The notes beneath the pieces were generated by a model. The model saw only the letters and a list, made by a program, of their open reading frames with translations, did not search any database and was not told the origin of the DNA. The position numbers and the translations under genes are program-made. A DNA stretch of 64,000 nucleotides. It comes from Sodalis ligni (GTDB lineage: Bacteria; Pseudomonadota; Gammaproteobacteria; Enterobacterales; Enterobacteriaceae). How positions within the stretch are numbered: the first letter of the stretch is position 1; every line of letters begins with the position of its first letter. Of the stretch, positions 37,085-49,070 are shown in pieces. Where the stretch lies: NCBI RefSeq assembly GCF_016865525.2, contig NZ_CP075169.1:6014337-6078336 (forward strand), written 5' to 3'.

Positions 37085-38367
37085 TGAGTCAGCGCGAAAT
37101 GAAATCCTTACAAGAGAGGGTGGATGCTATCACCCAAACCATCAAGTCCGGCAGATTATGGGACTCTATTATGGAAATGGCGAAATACGGCGCCACGGCC
37201 AACGGCGGAGTGAACCGGCTGGCCCTGACTGAAACGGACAATGCTGTGCGCATCATCCTCATGGAATGGATAAATCGGCCGAATTATCATTTTTTTGTCG
37301 ATGCGATAGGTAACCTGTTTATCCGCCGCGACGGCGCCACGCCTTCCCTGGACCCGGTAATGACCGGCTCTCATCTGGATACCCAGCCCTCCGGGGGGAA
37401 ATTTGACGGTATTTACGGCGTCCTGGCAGGCCTGGAGGTATTCCGTACCCTGGATGACCTGGATATGGCCACCGTCCGCCCGCTTGAATTAGCGGTTTGG
37501 GCCAATGAAGAAGGCTGCCGTTTTGTTCCGGGATGCATGGGGTCGGCCTGCTTTGCAAAGCCTGATGATTTGCCACACTGGCTGGCCATCACCGACGATG
37601 AGAGCATTACCGTCGCACAGGCGGTGGCGCGCTATCATAAGACACTGTCGGGGATCCCGCATCGTCCGCTGGGTACCCCTGTGCATGCCTATGTAGAAGC
37701 CCATATTGAGCAGGGACCGGTACTGGAAAATACATCAGCCACCATCGGCATCGTAAGCGGTATTCAGGGATGCAGGGATTTTCAGGTCACTATCAGCGGT
37801 ATGGAGGCCCATGCCGGCACCACGCCGGCATCATCCCGCCAGGATGCCATGAAGACGGCGGTATTGCTGTTGCGCGATCTTTATACCGTTATGGATTCGG
37901 CCGGTGATGAGTGCCGTTTCACCGTCGGCGCTTTCCAGGTGTATCCCAACAGCAGCTCTGTCGTACCGGGCCAAGTTGTCTTTAACATCGATTTACGACA
38001 CCCCTTGCAATCTTCATTGACGGCATTGGGCAATAAAGTCATAGAGTTATGCGATAAGCATACGGGCCGGTGCAGCATCCGGGCGAAAGAGCTCAGATGG
38101 CGTAAGCCCGTTGAATTCAGTAAAGTCCTGCCCGATTTGATTCAAAACGCCGCCCATCGTCTTAAGCTTCCGAATCGGGTATTACCCTCCGGTGCCAGCC
38201 ATGATGCCGTCAATCTGCATTTGTGCTGTCCCACGGGAATGATCTTTGTCCCCTGCGAAAGAGGCATCAGTCATAATGAAAAGGAAAACGCTGCCCTTGC
38301 CGATCTGCACGCCGGCACACAGGTACTGGCGGAGGTGTTATATCGCCTGGCCGAAAATATCCCATGA
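37081..38367 (+). CDS. M20-family amidohydrolase (N-carbamoyl-amino-acid / allantoate amidohydrolase-like), second
   Basis: 428-residue relative of the enzyme at 32716-33975, with GSHLDTQPSGGKFDG (His 98, Asp 100, Asp 109), NEEGCRF (Glu 143/144), AHIEQGP and late SHNEKE. It keeps the family-standard TQPSGGKFDG motif where the first copy has SVPRGGNYDG, so the two are diverged paralogues and probably act on different intermediates. Its ATG overlaps the stop codon of the LDH2 gene (ATGA). It is the last gene of the cluster. Confidence 0.88.
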   Translation: MMSQREMKSLQERVDAITQTIKSGRLWDSIMEMAKYGATANGGVNRLALTETDNAVRIILMEWINRPNYHFFVDAIGNLFIRRDGATPSLDPVMTGSHLDTQPSGGKFDGIYGVLAGLEVFRTLDDLDMATVRPLELAVWANEEGCRFVPGCMGSACFAKPDDLPHWLAITDDESITVAQAVARYHKTLSGIPHRPLGTPVHAYVEAHIEQGPVLENTSATIGIVSGIQGCRDFQVTISGMEAHAGTTPASSRQDAMKTAVLLLRDLYTVMDSAGDECRFTVGAFQVYPNSSSVVPGQVVFNIDLRHPLQSSLTALGNKVIELCDKHTGRCSIRAKELRWRKPVEFSKVLPDLIQNAAHRLKLPNRVLPSGASHDAVNLHLCCPTGMIFVPCERGISHNEKENAALADLHAGTQVLAEVLYRLAENIP

Positions 38368-38467
38368 AGCAAAGCTATTGAAAACGGAGCACAGCATGTG
38401 GGCTTTGCCGCTGTGCCTCCTGTTTTCCGTTTTCTTTTTGGGAGCAATTGGGCGGGATAATTGTTAT

Positions 38468-39052
38468 TTATTCAGCGTCTTTCTGATTTTGGCGGAATTT
38501 GGCCACCTTATGCCGGTTTCCACAAACCGCCATGCTGCACCAACGACGCCGGTGGGACTTGGTTTTATCATAAAACCAAAGGCAGCATTCATGATTTTCG
38601 CATTCACGCACCAGGCCGAAATCAACATTGGCCAGTAAATCCGCCGCCTGTTCCGCCAACGGACCGAGCAGTTGTCCAGCGGTTTGAGGTTGATAAATAC
38701 GCGCGGTGCTTAATACCCCTTCCTCACTTATCTTAAGCGCAGGATAGCTGCATGACTGCGCCAGATAATCATTCAATTTACTGATTGTTAAGGGTCGCCC
38801 GGCCTTTTTGCTTGCAACCAGTTCCCGTACCGTCTCGCGCAGAGTTCTGGCCTCATATAACAGGCTGTCCTGGATATCCATTTTTTCCGCATCAAGCAAC
38901 AGACCGGCCTTTGACAACCAGAGTTTAACGTCATCACTGGTATGCCAAAGGTCGCATTGCTTTCCGTCAATCATCTCTACCGTATTGAGCAGATCCAGCG
39001 CCGTATGATCGGCGAGAAAACGCGGGATAGCGTTCGGCATGGCATTTTGCAT
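38468..39052 (-). CDS. CGNR zinc-finger / ABATE-domain transcriptional regulator
   Basis: Putative stress-responsive regulator of ~194 residues: an N-terminal ABATE-like domain (FLADHTALDLLNTVE) and a C-terminal zinc finger with CENHECCLWFYDKTKSH and a terminal CSMAVCGNRHK, the CGNR motif. I chose the ATG at 39052, where the family domain begins; the frame is open to 39106. It is divergent from the alpha/beta hydrolase gene, with symmetric repeats between them, so it probably regulates that gene and itself. Confidence 0.85.
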   Translation of the reverse strand: MQNAMPNAIPRFLADHTALDLLNTVEMIDGKQCDLWHTSDDVKLWLSKAGLLLDAEKMDIQDSLLYEARTLRETVRELVASKKAGRPLTISKLNDYLAQSCSYPALKISEEGVLSTARIYQPQTAGQLLGPLAEQAADLLANVDFGLVRECENHECCLWFYDKTKSHRRRWCSMAVCGNRHKVAKFRQNQKDAE

Positions 39053-39086
39053 AGTGATGTTGATCTCCGAAACTGACTCCCCACCA

Positions 39087-39176
39087 TTGTAACCAATAAA
39101 AATCAACTTGACTAGTTACATAATGCAGGCATACTGCTTTCAGATAACTAGTAATAATACATTTTAACGGTTACAA
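39087..39176. promoter_or_regulatory. Co-centred inverted repeats in the CGNR-hydrolase intergenic region
   Basis: TTGTAACC (39087-39094) pairs with GGTTACAA (39169-39176), and ACTAGTTA (39111-39118) with TAACTAGT (39145-39152). Both pairs share the same dyad centre at 39131.5, in the middle of a 138-bp divergent intergenic region. This is likely the operator for the CGNR regulator. Confidence 0.5.
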
Positions 39177-39190
39177 AAAAGAGGTGCCAT

Positions 39191-40072
39191 ATGACTGTCA
39201 ATACCCATTTCCCCGTTCATTATCAATTTATAAATGCCGATGGTGTCCGCGTTTTTTATCGTGAAGCAGGCAATGCCGATTCGCCAACCCTCCTGCTGCT
39301 GCATGGCTTTCCCAGTTCGTCCCACCAGTTTCGTGAGCTGATTCCCTTATTGGCGGATAAATTTCATCTTATTGCTCCCGACCTTCCCGGCTTTGGTTTC
39401 ACCGAGGTTCCTGCCGAACGCAACTATGCCTATAGCTTCGATGCCCTGGGTAAAACGCTGGTCCATTTTGTAGATGCGCTTGGCTTAAAGAGCTATGCCT
39501 TGTATGTGTTCGATTACGGCGCGCCAGCGGGTTTGCGCCTGGCCTTGGCTTATCCCGAACGCGTGACGGGACTTGTTTCGCAGAATGGCAATGCCTACCT
39601 TGAAGGACTTGGGGATGCCTGGGCGCCGATTCAGGCTTATTGGGCCGATCCTTCTCAAGAGAACCGGCAGACTGTTCATGATGCGGCGTTGAACTTTGAT
39701 GGGATTCGCTGGCAATATATTCACGGTGTGCCGGAGAAGACATTAAACCGTATTGCCCCGGAGTCCTATTTTTTCGATAACTTTCTGCTATCACGCCCCG
39801 GCAACACAACCATCCAGCTCGATCTGTTCCTGGACTACGCCAACAATCTGAAGCTGTATCCTGATTTCCAGGCGTTCTTTCGTAAAACCAAGCTGCCGAC
39901 GCTGGTAATCTGGGGAAAACACGATCCTTTCTTTATTCCGCCAGGTGCCCATGCCTATAAATCAGACAATCCGAATGCGGTCGTCGAATTGCTGGATACC
40001 GGCCATTTCGCGTTGGAAACCCATGTGGAATATATTGCACAACGAATCCGTGAAACGATCGGTGGTGAGTAA
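39191..40072 (+). CDS. Alpha/beta hydrolase (epoxide-hydrolase/haloalkane-dehalogenase-like)
   Basis: 293-residue alpha/beta-hydrolase-fold enzyme. The oxyanion-hole motif HGFPSSSHQF is near residue 38, the nucleophile region is VFDYGAPAG (Asp rather than Ser), an acid follows in WGKHDPFF and the catalytic His is in DTGHFALETH. An Asp nucleophile points to epoxide or haloalkane hydrolysis, or a related detoxification role, rather than an esterase. GAGGTG precedes the ATG. It is divergent from a CGNR regulator; the physiological substrate is unknown. Confidence 0.85.
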   Translation: MTVNTHFPVHYQFINADGVRVFYREAGNADSPTLLLLHGFPSSSHQFRELIPLLADKFHLIAPDLPGFGFTEVPAERNYAYSFDALGKTLVHFVDALGLKSYALYVFDYGAPAGLRLALAYPERVTGLVSQNGNAYLEGLGDAWAPIQAYWADPSQENRQTVHDAALNFDGIRWQYIHGVPEKTLNRIAPESYFFDNFLLSRPGNTTIQLDLFLDYANNLKLYPDFQAFFRKTKLPTLVIWGKHDPFFIPPGAHAYKSDNPNAVVELLDTGHFALETHVEYIAQRIRETIGGE

Positions 40073-40094
40073 GCCCGAAGGATTTAGCAGGCAG

Positions 40095-40122
40095 AAAGCC
40101 CTCTGTTTTCACAGAGGGCTTC
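40095..40122 (-). terminator. rRNA operon terminator
   Basis: On the minus strand, an 11-bp stem AAGCCCTCTGT / ACAGAGGGCTT with a 4-nt loop follows the 5S gene by 11 bp and is followed by TCTGC, like E. coli rrn terminators. Confidence 0.75.
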
Positions 40123-40132
40123 GTTCAATTGG

Positions 40133-40252
40133 ATGCCTGGCAGTTCCCTACTCTCGCATGGGGAGACCCCACACTACCATCGGCGCTACGGCGTTTCACT
40201 GCTGAGTTCGGCATGGGGTCAGGTGGGACCACCGCGCTAGTGCCGCCAGGCA
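40133..40252 (-). rRNA. 5S ribosomal RNA
   Basis: 120 nt, starting TGCCTGGCGGCACTAGCGCG and ending GCCAGGCAT, closely matching enterobacterial 5S. Last gene of the rrn operon, between the terminator and 23S. Confidence 0.97.
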
Positions 40253-40711
40253 AATTCGTTATCCAACCGTCATCTTTCAACGATGACCATTGGCCTTTAT
40301 CCGGAACTTCGCTGAAAATTCTCTCATCGCCCTTGCGGACAACGCTCTCATCGCCCAAACACCTTAGGTGTTGTAAGGTTAAGTCTCACGGGTCATTAGT
40401 ATCGGTTAGCTCAACGCATCGCTGCGCTTACACACCCGACCTATCAACGTCATCGTCTTTAACGTCCCTTCAGGTGGCCTTAAGCCACAGGGAAGACTCA
40501 TCTCGAGGCAAGTTTCCCGCTTAGATGCTTTCAGCGGTTATCTCTTCCGCACGTAGCTACCGGGCAATGCCATTGGCATGACAACCCGAACACCAGTGGT
40601 GCGTCCACTCCGGTCCTCTCGTACTAGGAGCAGCCCCTCTCAATCTTCCAACGCCCACGGCAGATAGGGACCGAACTGTCTCACGACGTTCTAAACCCAG
40701 CTCGCGTACCA

Positions 40712-40745
<34 letters not shown>

Positions 40746-40746
40746 A

Positions 40747-40789
<43 letters not shown>

Positions 40790-40818
40790 ACCGCCGTCGA
40801 TATGAACTCTTGGGCGGT

Positions 40819-40874
<56 letters not shown>

Positions 40875-41296
40875 AGAACCACCGGATCACTAAGACCTGC
40901 TTTCGCACCTGCTCGAGCCGTCACTCTCGCAGTCAAGCTAGCTTATGCCTTTGCACTAACCTCACGATGTCCGACCGTGATTAGCTAACCTTCGTGCTCC
41001 TCCGTTACTCTTTAGGAGGAGACCGCCCCAGTCAAACTACCCACCAGACACTGTCCTCGACCCCGATTAGGGGCCGGAGTTAGAACATCAAACATTAAAG
41101 GGTGGTATTTCAAGGTTGGCTCCATAAGGACTGGCGTCCCTACTTCACTGCCTCCCACCTATCCTACACATCAAGGCTCAATGTTCAGTGTCAAGCTATA
41201 GTAAAGGTTCACGGGGTCTTTCCGTCTTGCCGCGGGTACACTGCATCTTCACAGCGAGTTCAATTTCACTGAGTCTCGGGTGGAGACAGCCTGGCC

Positions 41297-41394
<98 letters not shown>

Positions 41395-42099
41395 CAAGAG
41401 CTTCTCCTTACGGATAACCCCATCAATTAACCTTCCGGCACCGGGCAGGCGTCACACCGTATACGTCCACTTTCGTGTTTGCACAGTGCTGTGTTTTTAA
41501 TAAACAGTTGCAGCCAGCTGGTATCTGCGACTGGCTTCAGCTCGGGAAGCAAGTTCCTCCACCTAATGCCAGCGTGCCTTCTCCCGAAGTTACGGCACCA
41601 TTTTGCCTAGTTCCTTCACCCGAGTTCTCTCAAGCGCCTCGGTATTCTCTACCTGACCACCTGTGTCGGTTTGGGGTACGATTCGATGTGACCTGGTGCT
41701 TAGAGGCTTTTCCTGGAAGCGTAGCATCAACCCTTCGCCACCGTGGTGGCTCGTCATCACGCCTCAGTGTTATAAGAGAACGGATTTTCCTGTCCTCTCC
41801 ACCTGCACGCTTGAACCGGGACAACCGTCGCCCGGCCGGTCTAGCTTTCTCCGTCCCCCCTTCGCAGTCACACCCAGTACAGGAATATTAACCTGTTTCC
41901 CATCGACTACGCCTTTCGGCCTCGCCTTAGGGGTCGACTCACCCTGCTCCGATTAACGTTGAACAGGAACCCTTGGTCTTCCGGCGAGCGGGCTTTTCAC
42001 CCGCTTTATCGTTACTTATGTCAGCATTCGCACTTCTGATACCTCCAGCAACCCTCACAGGCCACCTTCTCAGGCTTACAGAACGCTCCCCTACCCAAC

Positions 42100-42195
42100 G
42101 GGCGTATCCTTAAGTCAACTCGACGTCATGAACGCATTGACGTCGCTGCGCTCCGTCAATCGTCTTTACCGCACAATTGTCTTAAGTGATACGCC
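42100..42195 (-). other. 23S rRNA intervening sequence, helix 45
   Basis: In E. coli a short tip joins GCAGCG to TTGGGTAGGG; here about 96 nt are present, beginning and ending with complementary GGGCGTATC / GATACGCCC stems, with further pairing of TTAAG segments and an internal GACGTC hairpin. This is the structure of known helix-45 intervening sequences of enterobacteria. Confidence 0.85.
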
Positions 42196-42277
42196 CGCTG
42201 CCGCGGCTTCGGTGCATGGTTTAGCCCCGTTACATCTTCCGCGCAGGCCGACTCGACCAGTGAGCTATTACGCTTTC

Positions 42278-42309
<32 letters not shown>

Positions 42310-42809
42310 TGGCTGTCTATGCCTTCCCACATCGTTTCCCACTTAACCATGACTTTGGGACCTTAGCCGGCGGTCTGGGTTGTTTCCCTCTTCACGACGG
42401 ACGTTAGCACCCGCCGTGTGTCTCCCGTGATAACATTCTTCGGTATTCGCAGTTTGCATCGGGTTGGTAATCCGGGGTGGACCCCTAGCCGAAACAGTGC
42501 TCTACCCCCGAAGATGAATTCACGAGGCGCTACCTAAATAGCTTTCGGGAGAACCAGCTATCTCCCGGTTTGATTGGCCTTTCACCCCCAGCCACAAGTC
42601 ATCCGCTAATTTTTCAACATTAGTCGGTTCGGTCCTCCAGTTAGTGTTACCCAACCTTCAACCTGCCCATGGCTAGATCACCGGGTTTCGGGTCTATACC
42701 CTGCAACTATACGCCCAGTTAAGACTCGGTTTCCCTACGGCTCCCCTATGCGGTTAACCTTGCTACAGAATATAAGTCGCTGACCCATTATACAAAAGGT
42801 ACGCAGTCA

Positions 42810-42924
42810 CCCCATCACTAAGCCCCCTCTGCTTATTTTGTCGGTTGGGCGTCGCTTTCGCTCCGCCTACCGCACCTTTAGCAAAGGATGCATATGCAGC
42901 TTCACCACTGGCTTAGTGATGGGG
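42810..42924 (-). other. 23S rRNA intervening sequence, helix 25
   Basis: Between GTGGGAGC and GTGACTGCGTACC, where E. coli has a ~14-nt tip, lie about 115 nt bounded by CCCCATCACTAAGCC and its complement. The long terminal stem is a likely RNase III substrate. Confidence 0.88.
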
Positions 42925-43754
42925 CTCCCACTGCTTGTACGTACACGGTTTCAGGTTCTGTTTCACTCCCCTCGCCGGGGTTCTTTTCGCCTTTCCCTCA
43001 CGGTACTGGTTCACTATCGGTCAGTCAGGAGTATTTAGCCTTGGAGGATGGTCCCCCCATCTTCAGACAGGATATCACGTGTCCCGCCCTACTCATCGAA
43101 CCCACAACCTCTGCACCTTCGGATACGGGGCTATCACCCTCTGTCGCCGGACTTTCCAGACCGTTCTCCTGATGCAAAAGCTGATGGTGGTTCTGGGCTG
43201 TTCCCCGTTCGCTCGCCGCTACTGGGGGAATCTCGGTTGATTTCTTTTCCTCGGGGTACTGAGATGTTTCAGTTCCCCCGGTTCGCCTCATTGCGCTATG
43301 GATTCACGCAATGATAGTGCAACGAATTGCACTGGGTTTCCCCATTCGGACATCGCCGGCTAATAACGCTTCATATCAGCTTACCGACGCTTTTCGCAGA
43401 TTAGCACGTCCTTCATCGCCTCTGACTGCCTAGGCATCCACCGTGTACGCTTAGTCACTTAACCTCACAACCCTAAAGTGTTTGTTCTGTCCGACCGGCT
43501 GCACGACTACATGGCCGCGTTGCTCCGGTACTCGAAATCCTCATGGACATACAGTCCACTCCGGTTTCTCCGTGCCGGGCGCCTTGCCCTGCAGTCGTTC
43601 GCTCAGTCTTGCTTCGGCGCGGCCTGTTACGGACATCGCCAGCGTTGGACAGAGGCTGTTATCGACATAACAGCATTCTAGGTTTGCTTGCTTTGAGAGA
43701 CTCGCATACTGATTTTGCTCAGCATGTTTTTTTCAAATTTTCAGCTTGTTCCGG

Positions 43755-43769
43755 ATTGTTAAAGAGCAG
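43755..43769 (-). promoter_or_regulatory. Spacer boxA antitermination site
   Basis: TGCTCTTTAACAA on the minus strand, in the 16S-23S spacer before 23S, matches the rrn boxA bound by NusB/S10. Confidence 0.75.
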
Positions 43770-43827
43770 TATTTCGCAGCGCACTCTTTCAAATGCGCTC
43801 TGAAATTTATCAGACACGTAGGCTGTT

Positions 43828-43903
43828 TGGCGTCCCCTAGGGGGTTCGAACCCCTGTTACCGCCGTGAAAGGGCAGTGTCCTAGGCCACTAGACGAAGGG
43901 GAC
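43828..43903 (-). tRNA. gltT: tRNA-Glu (anticodon UUC)
   Basis: 76 nt with CCA encoded, acceptor GTCCCCT paired with AGGGGAC, T-arm GTTCGAACCCC and anticodon loop CCCTTTCACGG giving UUC. It is the only tRNA in the 16S-23S spacer, as in E. coli rrnB, C, E and G. The gene symbol follows the E. coli rrn convention and is tentative. Confidence 0.95.
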
Positions 43904-44015
43904 AAAAATACGCGTTCGCGAAGCTGCGCTTCACAAACAAAACCATACGAGCTGTTTGCTCATCACTTCTATCAGACAATCTGTGTGGACACGTCACTTG
44001 ACGCGTATCTTTCGG

Positions 44016-45558
<1,543 letters not shown>

Positions 45559-45683
45559 AAAAGCTTGATGCTCAAAGAATCTACTGTTTCATTCATTACT
45601 GAATTAACTGGTAAACACTCTAAGACTTGTATTGTTGTGTTTCGATACGGTCTTGTGAGTGCCCACACAGATTGTCTGATAAA

Positions 45684-45696
45684 TTGTTAAAGAGCA
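45684..45696 (-). promoter_or_regulatory. Leader boxA antitermination site
   Basis: TGCTCTTTAACAA on the minus strand, about 125 nt before 16S, identical to the spacer boxA core. It is needed for rRNA transcription antitermination. Confidence 0.78.
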
Positions 45697-45732
45697 TGCG
45701 CCGCTATGATTCAGTCTGGCGCGAGGTGGCGT

Positions 45733-45760
45733 ATATTACGCTTTCCCCTATCAGTGTCAA
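45733..45760 (-). promoter_or_regulatory. rrn P2 promoter
   Basis: Minus strand: TTGACA (45760-45755), 16-bp spacer, TAATAT (45738-45733), matching the E. coli rrn P2 context (GCTTGACAC...GCGTAATAT). Confidence 0.75.
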
Positions 45761-45832
45761 GCCCGTCAGGCTTGCTTCTGACTCGTTTTCGGTCCTTGTG
45801 AAGCTGCTCACAGTCCCGGTCGATGGAGGCGC

Positions 45833-45860
45833 ATTATAGGGAATTCTAATGGAGCCGCAA
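45833..45860 (-). promoter_or_regulatory. rrn P1 promoter
   Basis: Minus strand: TTGCGG, 16-bp spacer, TATAAT followed by GCGCC, the GC-rich discriminator that makes rrn P1 sensitive to ppGpp. It lies about 100 bp upstream of P2, as in E. coli. AT-rich UP-element sequence is not obvious. Confidence 0.72.
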
Positions 45861-45936
45861 CAGGTATTTTGCCTGAATAGGCTCGTTCGCTGCTTTCCAC
45901 AGCAAAACAGGGGGTTATACCCGTTTGTGCACAAAC

Positions 45937-45945
45937 TTATCCACA
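45937..45945 (+). promoter_or_regulatory. Single perfect DnaA box
   Basis: TTATCCACA, a consensus DnaA box, lies between the divergent rrn P1 promoter and the purHD regulatory region. A lone 9-mer may be chance. Confidence 0.35.
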
Positions 45946-45978
45946 GACATGCATGACAGGCAAAATTTGGCGAGCATC

Positions 45979-45994
45979 ACGCAAACGTTTTCGC
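45979..45994 (+). promoter_or_regulatory. PurR operator of purHD
   Basis: ACGCAAACGTTTTCGC differs at few positions from the PurR consensus ACGCAAACGTTTGCGT. It lies 117 bp before purH, next to a TACAAT that may be the -10 element. PurR with hypoxanthine or guanine should repress purHD. Confidence 0.82.
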
Positions 45995-46110
45995 TACAAT
46001 TCACGCCTATTTTATCAGCATCGGTATTCCATGCATCAGTGGCCTTTTATAAATGAACGCCGGTGCGTGTCAGTGTTATTAAAACTATCCAATCAAGGGA
46101 TAACTTTGTT

Positions 46111-47700
46111 ATGCAACAACCACGTCCTGTACGCCGTGCTCTGCTCAGTGTTTCTGACAAAGCCGGTATCGTAGAATTCGCCCGGTCCCTGTCGCAGCGC
46201 GGCGTTAAACTGCTGTCCACCGGCGGTACCGCGCGCCTTTTGGCGGAAGCCGGATTGCCGGTGACCGAGGTTTCAGACTACACCGGCTTCCCTGAAATGA
46301 TGGACGGTCGGGTTAAGACGCTGCACCCCAAAGTGCATGGCGGTATTTTGGGTCGCCGCGGCCAGGATGATGCCATTATGCAACAGCATGCCATCGAGCC
46401 TATCGATATGGTGGTGGTAAATCTTTATCCGTTTGCCCAAACCGTGGCGCGGGAAGATTGTACCCGCGAAGATGCGGTGGAAAATATCGATATCGGCGGT
46501 CCCACCATGGTGCGTTCCGCCGCCAAGAATCATAAGGATGTCGCGATTGTGGTGAACAGCGCGGATTACCCTCGCCTGCTCAATGAAATGGACCAGCACG
46601 ACGGTTCATTGACTTACGATACCCGCTTTGACCTGGCGATTAAAGCGTTTGAACACACCGCGGCATATGACAGCATGATCGCCAACTATTTCGGCAGCCA
46701 GGTCCCCCCCTATTATGGTGAGACTTCCGCCCCCGCCGGCCGCTTTCCCCGCACCCTGAATCTGAATTTTGTTAAAAAACAGGATATGCGTTACGGCGAG
46801 AACAGCCATCAGTTGGCGGCATTTTATATCGAAGAGCAGACCCGTGAGGCCTCTGTCGCCACCGCGCAACAGCTGCAAGGCAAAGCCTTATCCTATAACA
46901 ATATTGCCGATACCGACGCCGCTCTGGAGTGCGTAAAAGAGTTTGCCGAACCGGCCTGCGTAATTGTAAAGCATGCTAATCCTTGCGGGGTCGCCATCGG
47001 CGATGGGCTTTTAGAAGCCTATGAACGGGCCTATAAGACCGACCCGACCTCGGCGTTCGGCGGCATTATCGCCTTCAACCGTCCCCTCGATGCCGTTACC
47101 GCCAAAGCCATTATCAGCCGCCAGTTCGTGGAAGTGATTATCGCACCGTCCATAACCGATGACGCCCTGGCCGTACTCAAGGCGAAACAAAACGTACGGG
47201 TATTAACCTGCGGGGCCTGGCAGGCACGGGTACCCGGTCTGGATTTCAAACGCGTCAACGGCGGCTTGCTGGTGCAGGAGAGGGACTTGGGTATGGTCGG
47301 GCCGGCGGATTTGCGCATCGTGACCGAACGTCAGCCAAGCGAAACGGAGCTGCGGGATGCGCTGTTCTGTTGGAAAGTGGCCAAATACGTTAAATCCAAC
47401 GCCATCGTTTATGCCCGCGGCAATATGACCATCGGTATCGGCGCCGGCCAGATGAGCCGGGTCTATTCGGCAAAAATCGCCGGCATCAAAGCCGCTGACG
47501 AAGGCTTGGACGTGCGCGGATCGGCCATGGCCTCCGATGCGTTTTTCCCCTTCCGGGACGGTATCGACGCCGCGGCGGCCGTGGGGATCAGCTGTGTTAT
47601 CCAGCCCGGCGGTTCCATCCGCGATGATGAAGTCATCGCCGCGGCCAATGAACATGGCATCGCCATGATTTTTACCGGCATGCGCCACTTCCGCCACTGA
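46111..47700 (+). CDS. purH: Bifunctional AICAR formyltransferase / IMP cyclohydrolase
   Basis: Last two steps of IMP synthesis: an N-terminal IMP cyclohydrolase (MGS-like) domain (about 1-200) and a C-terminal AICAR transformylase. The product is 529 residues, the E. coli length. The ATG at 46111 ([17 protein letters not shown]) matches the family start; upstream in-frame codons overlap the leader. Conserved stretches are [22 protein letters not shown] and a late [12 protein letters not shown]. It is divergent from the rrn operon and followed 15 bp later by purD. Confidence 0.97.
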   Translation: MQQPRPVRRALLSVSDKAGIVEFARSLSQRGVKLLSTGGTARLLAEAGLPVTEVSDYTGFPEMMDGRVKTLHPKVHGGILGRRGQDDAIMQQHAIEPIDMVVVNLYPFAQTVAREDCTREDAVENIDIGGPTMVRSAAKNHKDVAIVVNSADYPRLLNEMDQHDGSLTYDTRFDLAIKAFEHTAAYDSMIANYFGSQVPPYYGETSAPAGRFPRTLNLNFVKKQDMRYGENSHQLAAFYIEEQTREASVATAQQLQGKALSYNNIADTDAALECVKEFAEPACVIVKHANPCGVAIGDGLLEAYERAYKTDPTSAFGGIIAFNRPLDAVTAKAIISRQFVEVIIAPSITDDALAVLKAKQNVRVLTCGAWQARVPGLDFKRVNGGLLVQERDLGMVGPADLRIVTERQPSETELRDALFCWKVAKYVKSNAIVYARGNMTIGIGAGQMSRVYSAKIAGIKAADEGLDVRGSAMASDAFFPFRDGIDAAAAVGISCVIQPGGSIRDDEVIAAANEHGIAMIFTGMRHFRH

Positions 47701-47715
47701 TCCCAGGAGCATCCC

Positions 47716-49005
47716 ATGAATATCTTGATTATTGGCAATGGCGGCCGTGAGCACGCCCTGGCGTGGAAAAGCGCACGTTCACCGCTGGCCGGCAAAGTGT
47801 ATGTCGCGCCGGGTAATGCCGGTACCGCCATCGAACCCGCGCTGGAGAATGTCAATATCGCCGCAACCGATATCCCGGCGCTGGTGGAATTTGCCCAAGG
47901 CCATGATATCGGTCTGACCATCGTCGGCCCCGAGGCGCCGCTGGTGCTGGGCATCGTCGATGCGTTCCGCGCCGCCGGTTTGCGGGTGTTCGGCCCGACC
48001 AAAGCCGCCGCTCAGTTGGAAGGCTCCAAGGCGTTTACCAAGGATTTCCTGGCCCGGCATCATATTCCCAGCGCGTCATACGGTAATTTTACCGAAATCG
48101 AACCGGCGCTGGCCTACGTGCGTGAAAAAGGCGCGCCCATCGTTATCAAGGCGGACGGTTTGGCCGCCGGCAAAGGGGTTATCGTCGCGATGACACTGCC
48201 GGAAGCGGAAGCGGCGATTCAGGACATGCTGGCGGGCAACGCTTTTGGCGATGCCGGACACCGGATTGTGGTGGAAGAGTTCCTGGAAGGGGAAGAGGCC
48301 AGTTTCATCGTCATGGTGGATGGCGCACACGTGCTGCCCATGGCCACCAGCCAGGACCACAAACGGGTGGGGGATGGCGATACCGGGCCGAATACCGGCG
48401 GCATGGGCGCCTATTCCCCGGCCCCCGTCGTCACGGACGAGGTGCACCGGCGCGTTATGGATCAGGTTATCTGGCCGACCGTGCGCGGTATGGCGGCCGA
48501 AGGTAACGTCTATACCGGTTTTCTGTATGCCGGACTGATGATTGACCCTGAAGGCAATCCCAAAGTCATTGAATTCAACTGCCGCTTCGGCGATCCGGAA
48601 ACCCAGCCCATTATGCTGCGCATGCGCTCCGATCTGGTGGCCCATTGCCTTGCGGCCACCGACGGCCGACTAGATCGCGAAACATCGTCATGGGATCAGC
48701 GTCCCGCCCTGGGGGTAGTGTTGGCGGCCGGCGGCTATCCGGCGGCATATCGCAGCGGCGATGAAATTACCGGTTTGCCGTCGCAGGAGGTGGAAGGGGA
48801 AAAAGTCTTCCATGCCGGTACCGCCCTCAAGGACGGCAAAGTGCTGACACAAGGTGGTCGGGTACTATGCGTTACCGCATTGGGGGATACCGTGGCGGAT
48901 GCGCAGGCCAGGGCCTATCGCGGCGCGCGCGCTATCCATTGGCAAAACAGTTTTTATCGTACCGATATCGGCTATCGCGCCATCGAGCGGGAAAAATCCC
49001 TCTGA
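47716..49005 (+). CDS. purD: Phosphoribosylamine-glycine ligase
   Basis: ATP-grasp enzyme joining glycine to phosphoribosylamine, the second step of purine synthesis. The product is 429 residues, as in E. coli. Visible: [11 protein letters not shown] at the start, [12 protein letters not shown] in the ATP-grasp domain and [10 protein letters not shown] near the metal site. Co-transcribed with purH under PurR. Confidence 0.97.
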   Translation: MNILIIGNGGREHALAWKSARSPLAGKVYVAPGNAGTAIEPALENVNIAATDIPALVEFAQGHDIGLTIVGPEAPLVLGIVDAFRAAGLRVFGPTKAAAQLEGSKAFTKDFLARHHIPSASYGNFTEIEPALAYVREKGAPIVIKADGLAAGKGVIVAMTLPEAEAAIQDMLAGNAFGDAGHRIVVEEFLEGEEASFIVMVDGAHVLPMATSQDHKRVGDGDTGPNTGGMGAYSPAPVVTDEVHRRVMDQVIWPTVRGMAAEGNVYTGFLYAGLMIDPEGNPKVIEFNCRFGDPETQPIMLRMRSDLVAHCLAATDGRLDRETSSWDQRPALGVVLAAGGYPAAYRSGDEITGLPSQEVEGEKVFHAGTALKDGKVLTQGGRVLCVTALGDTVADAQARAYRGARAIHWQNSFYRTDIGYRAIEREKSL

Positions 49006-49070
49006 GGCATTCGGGAATCCAAAGAGACTCGTCAAACGCGGTGAGTCTACCTACCGGCGTAGCGAAAAGC

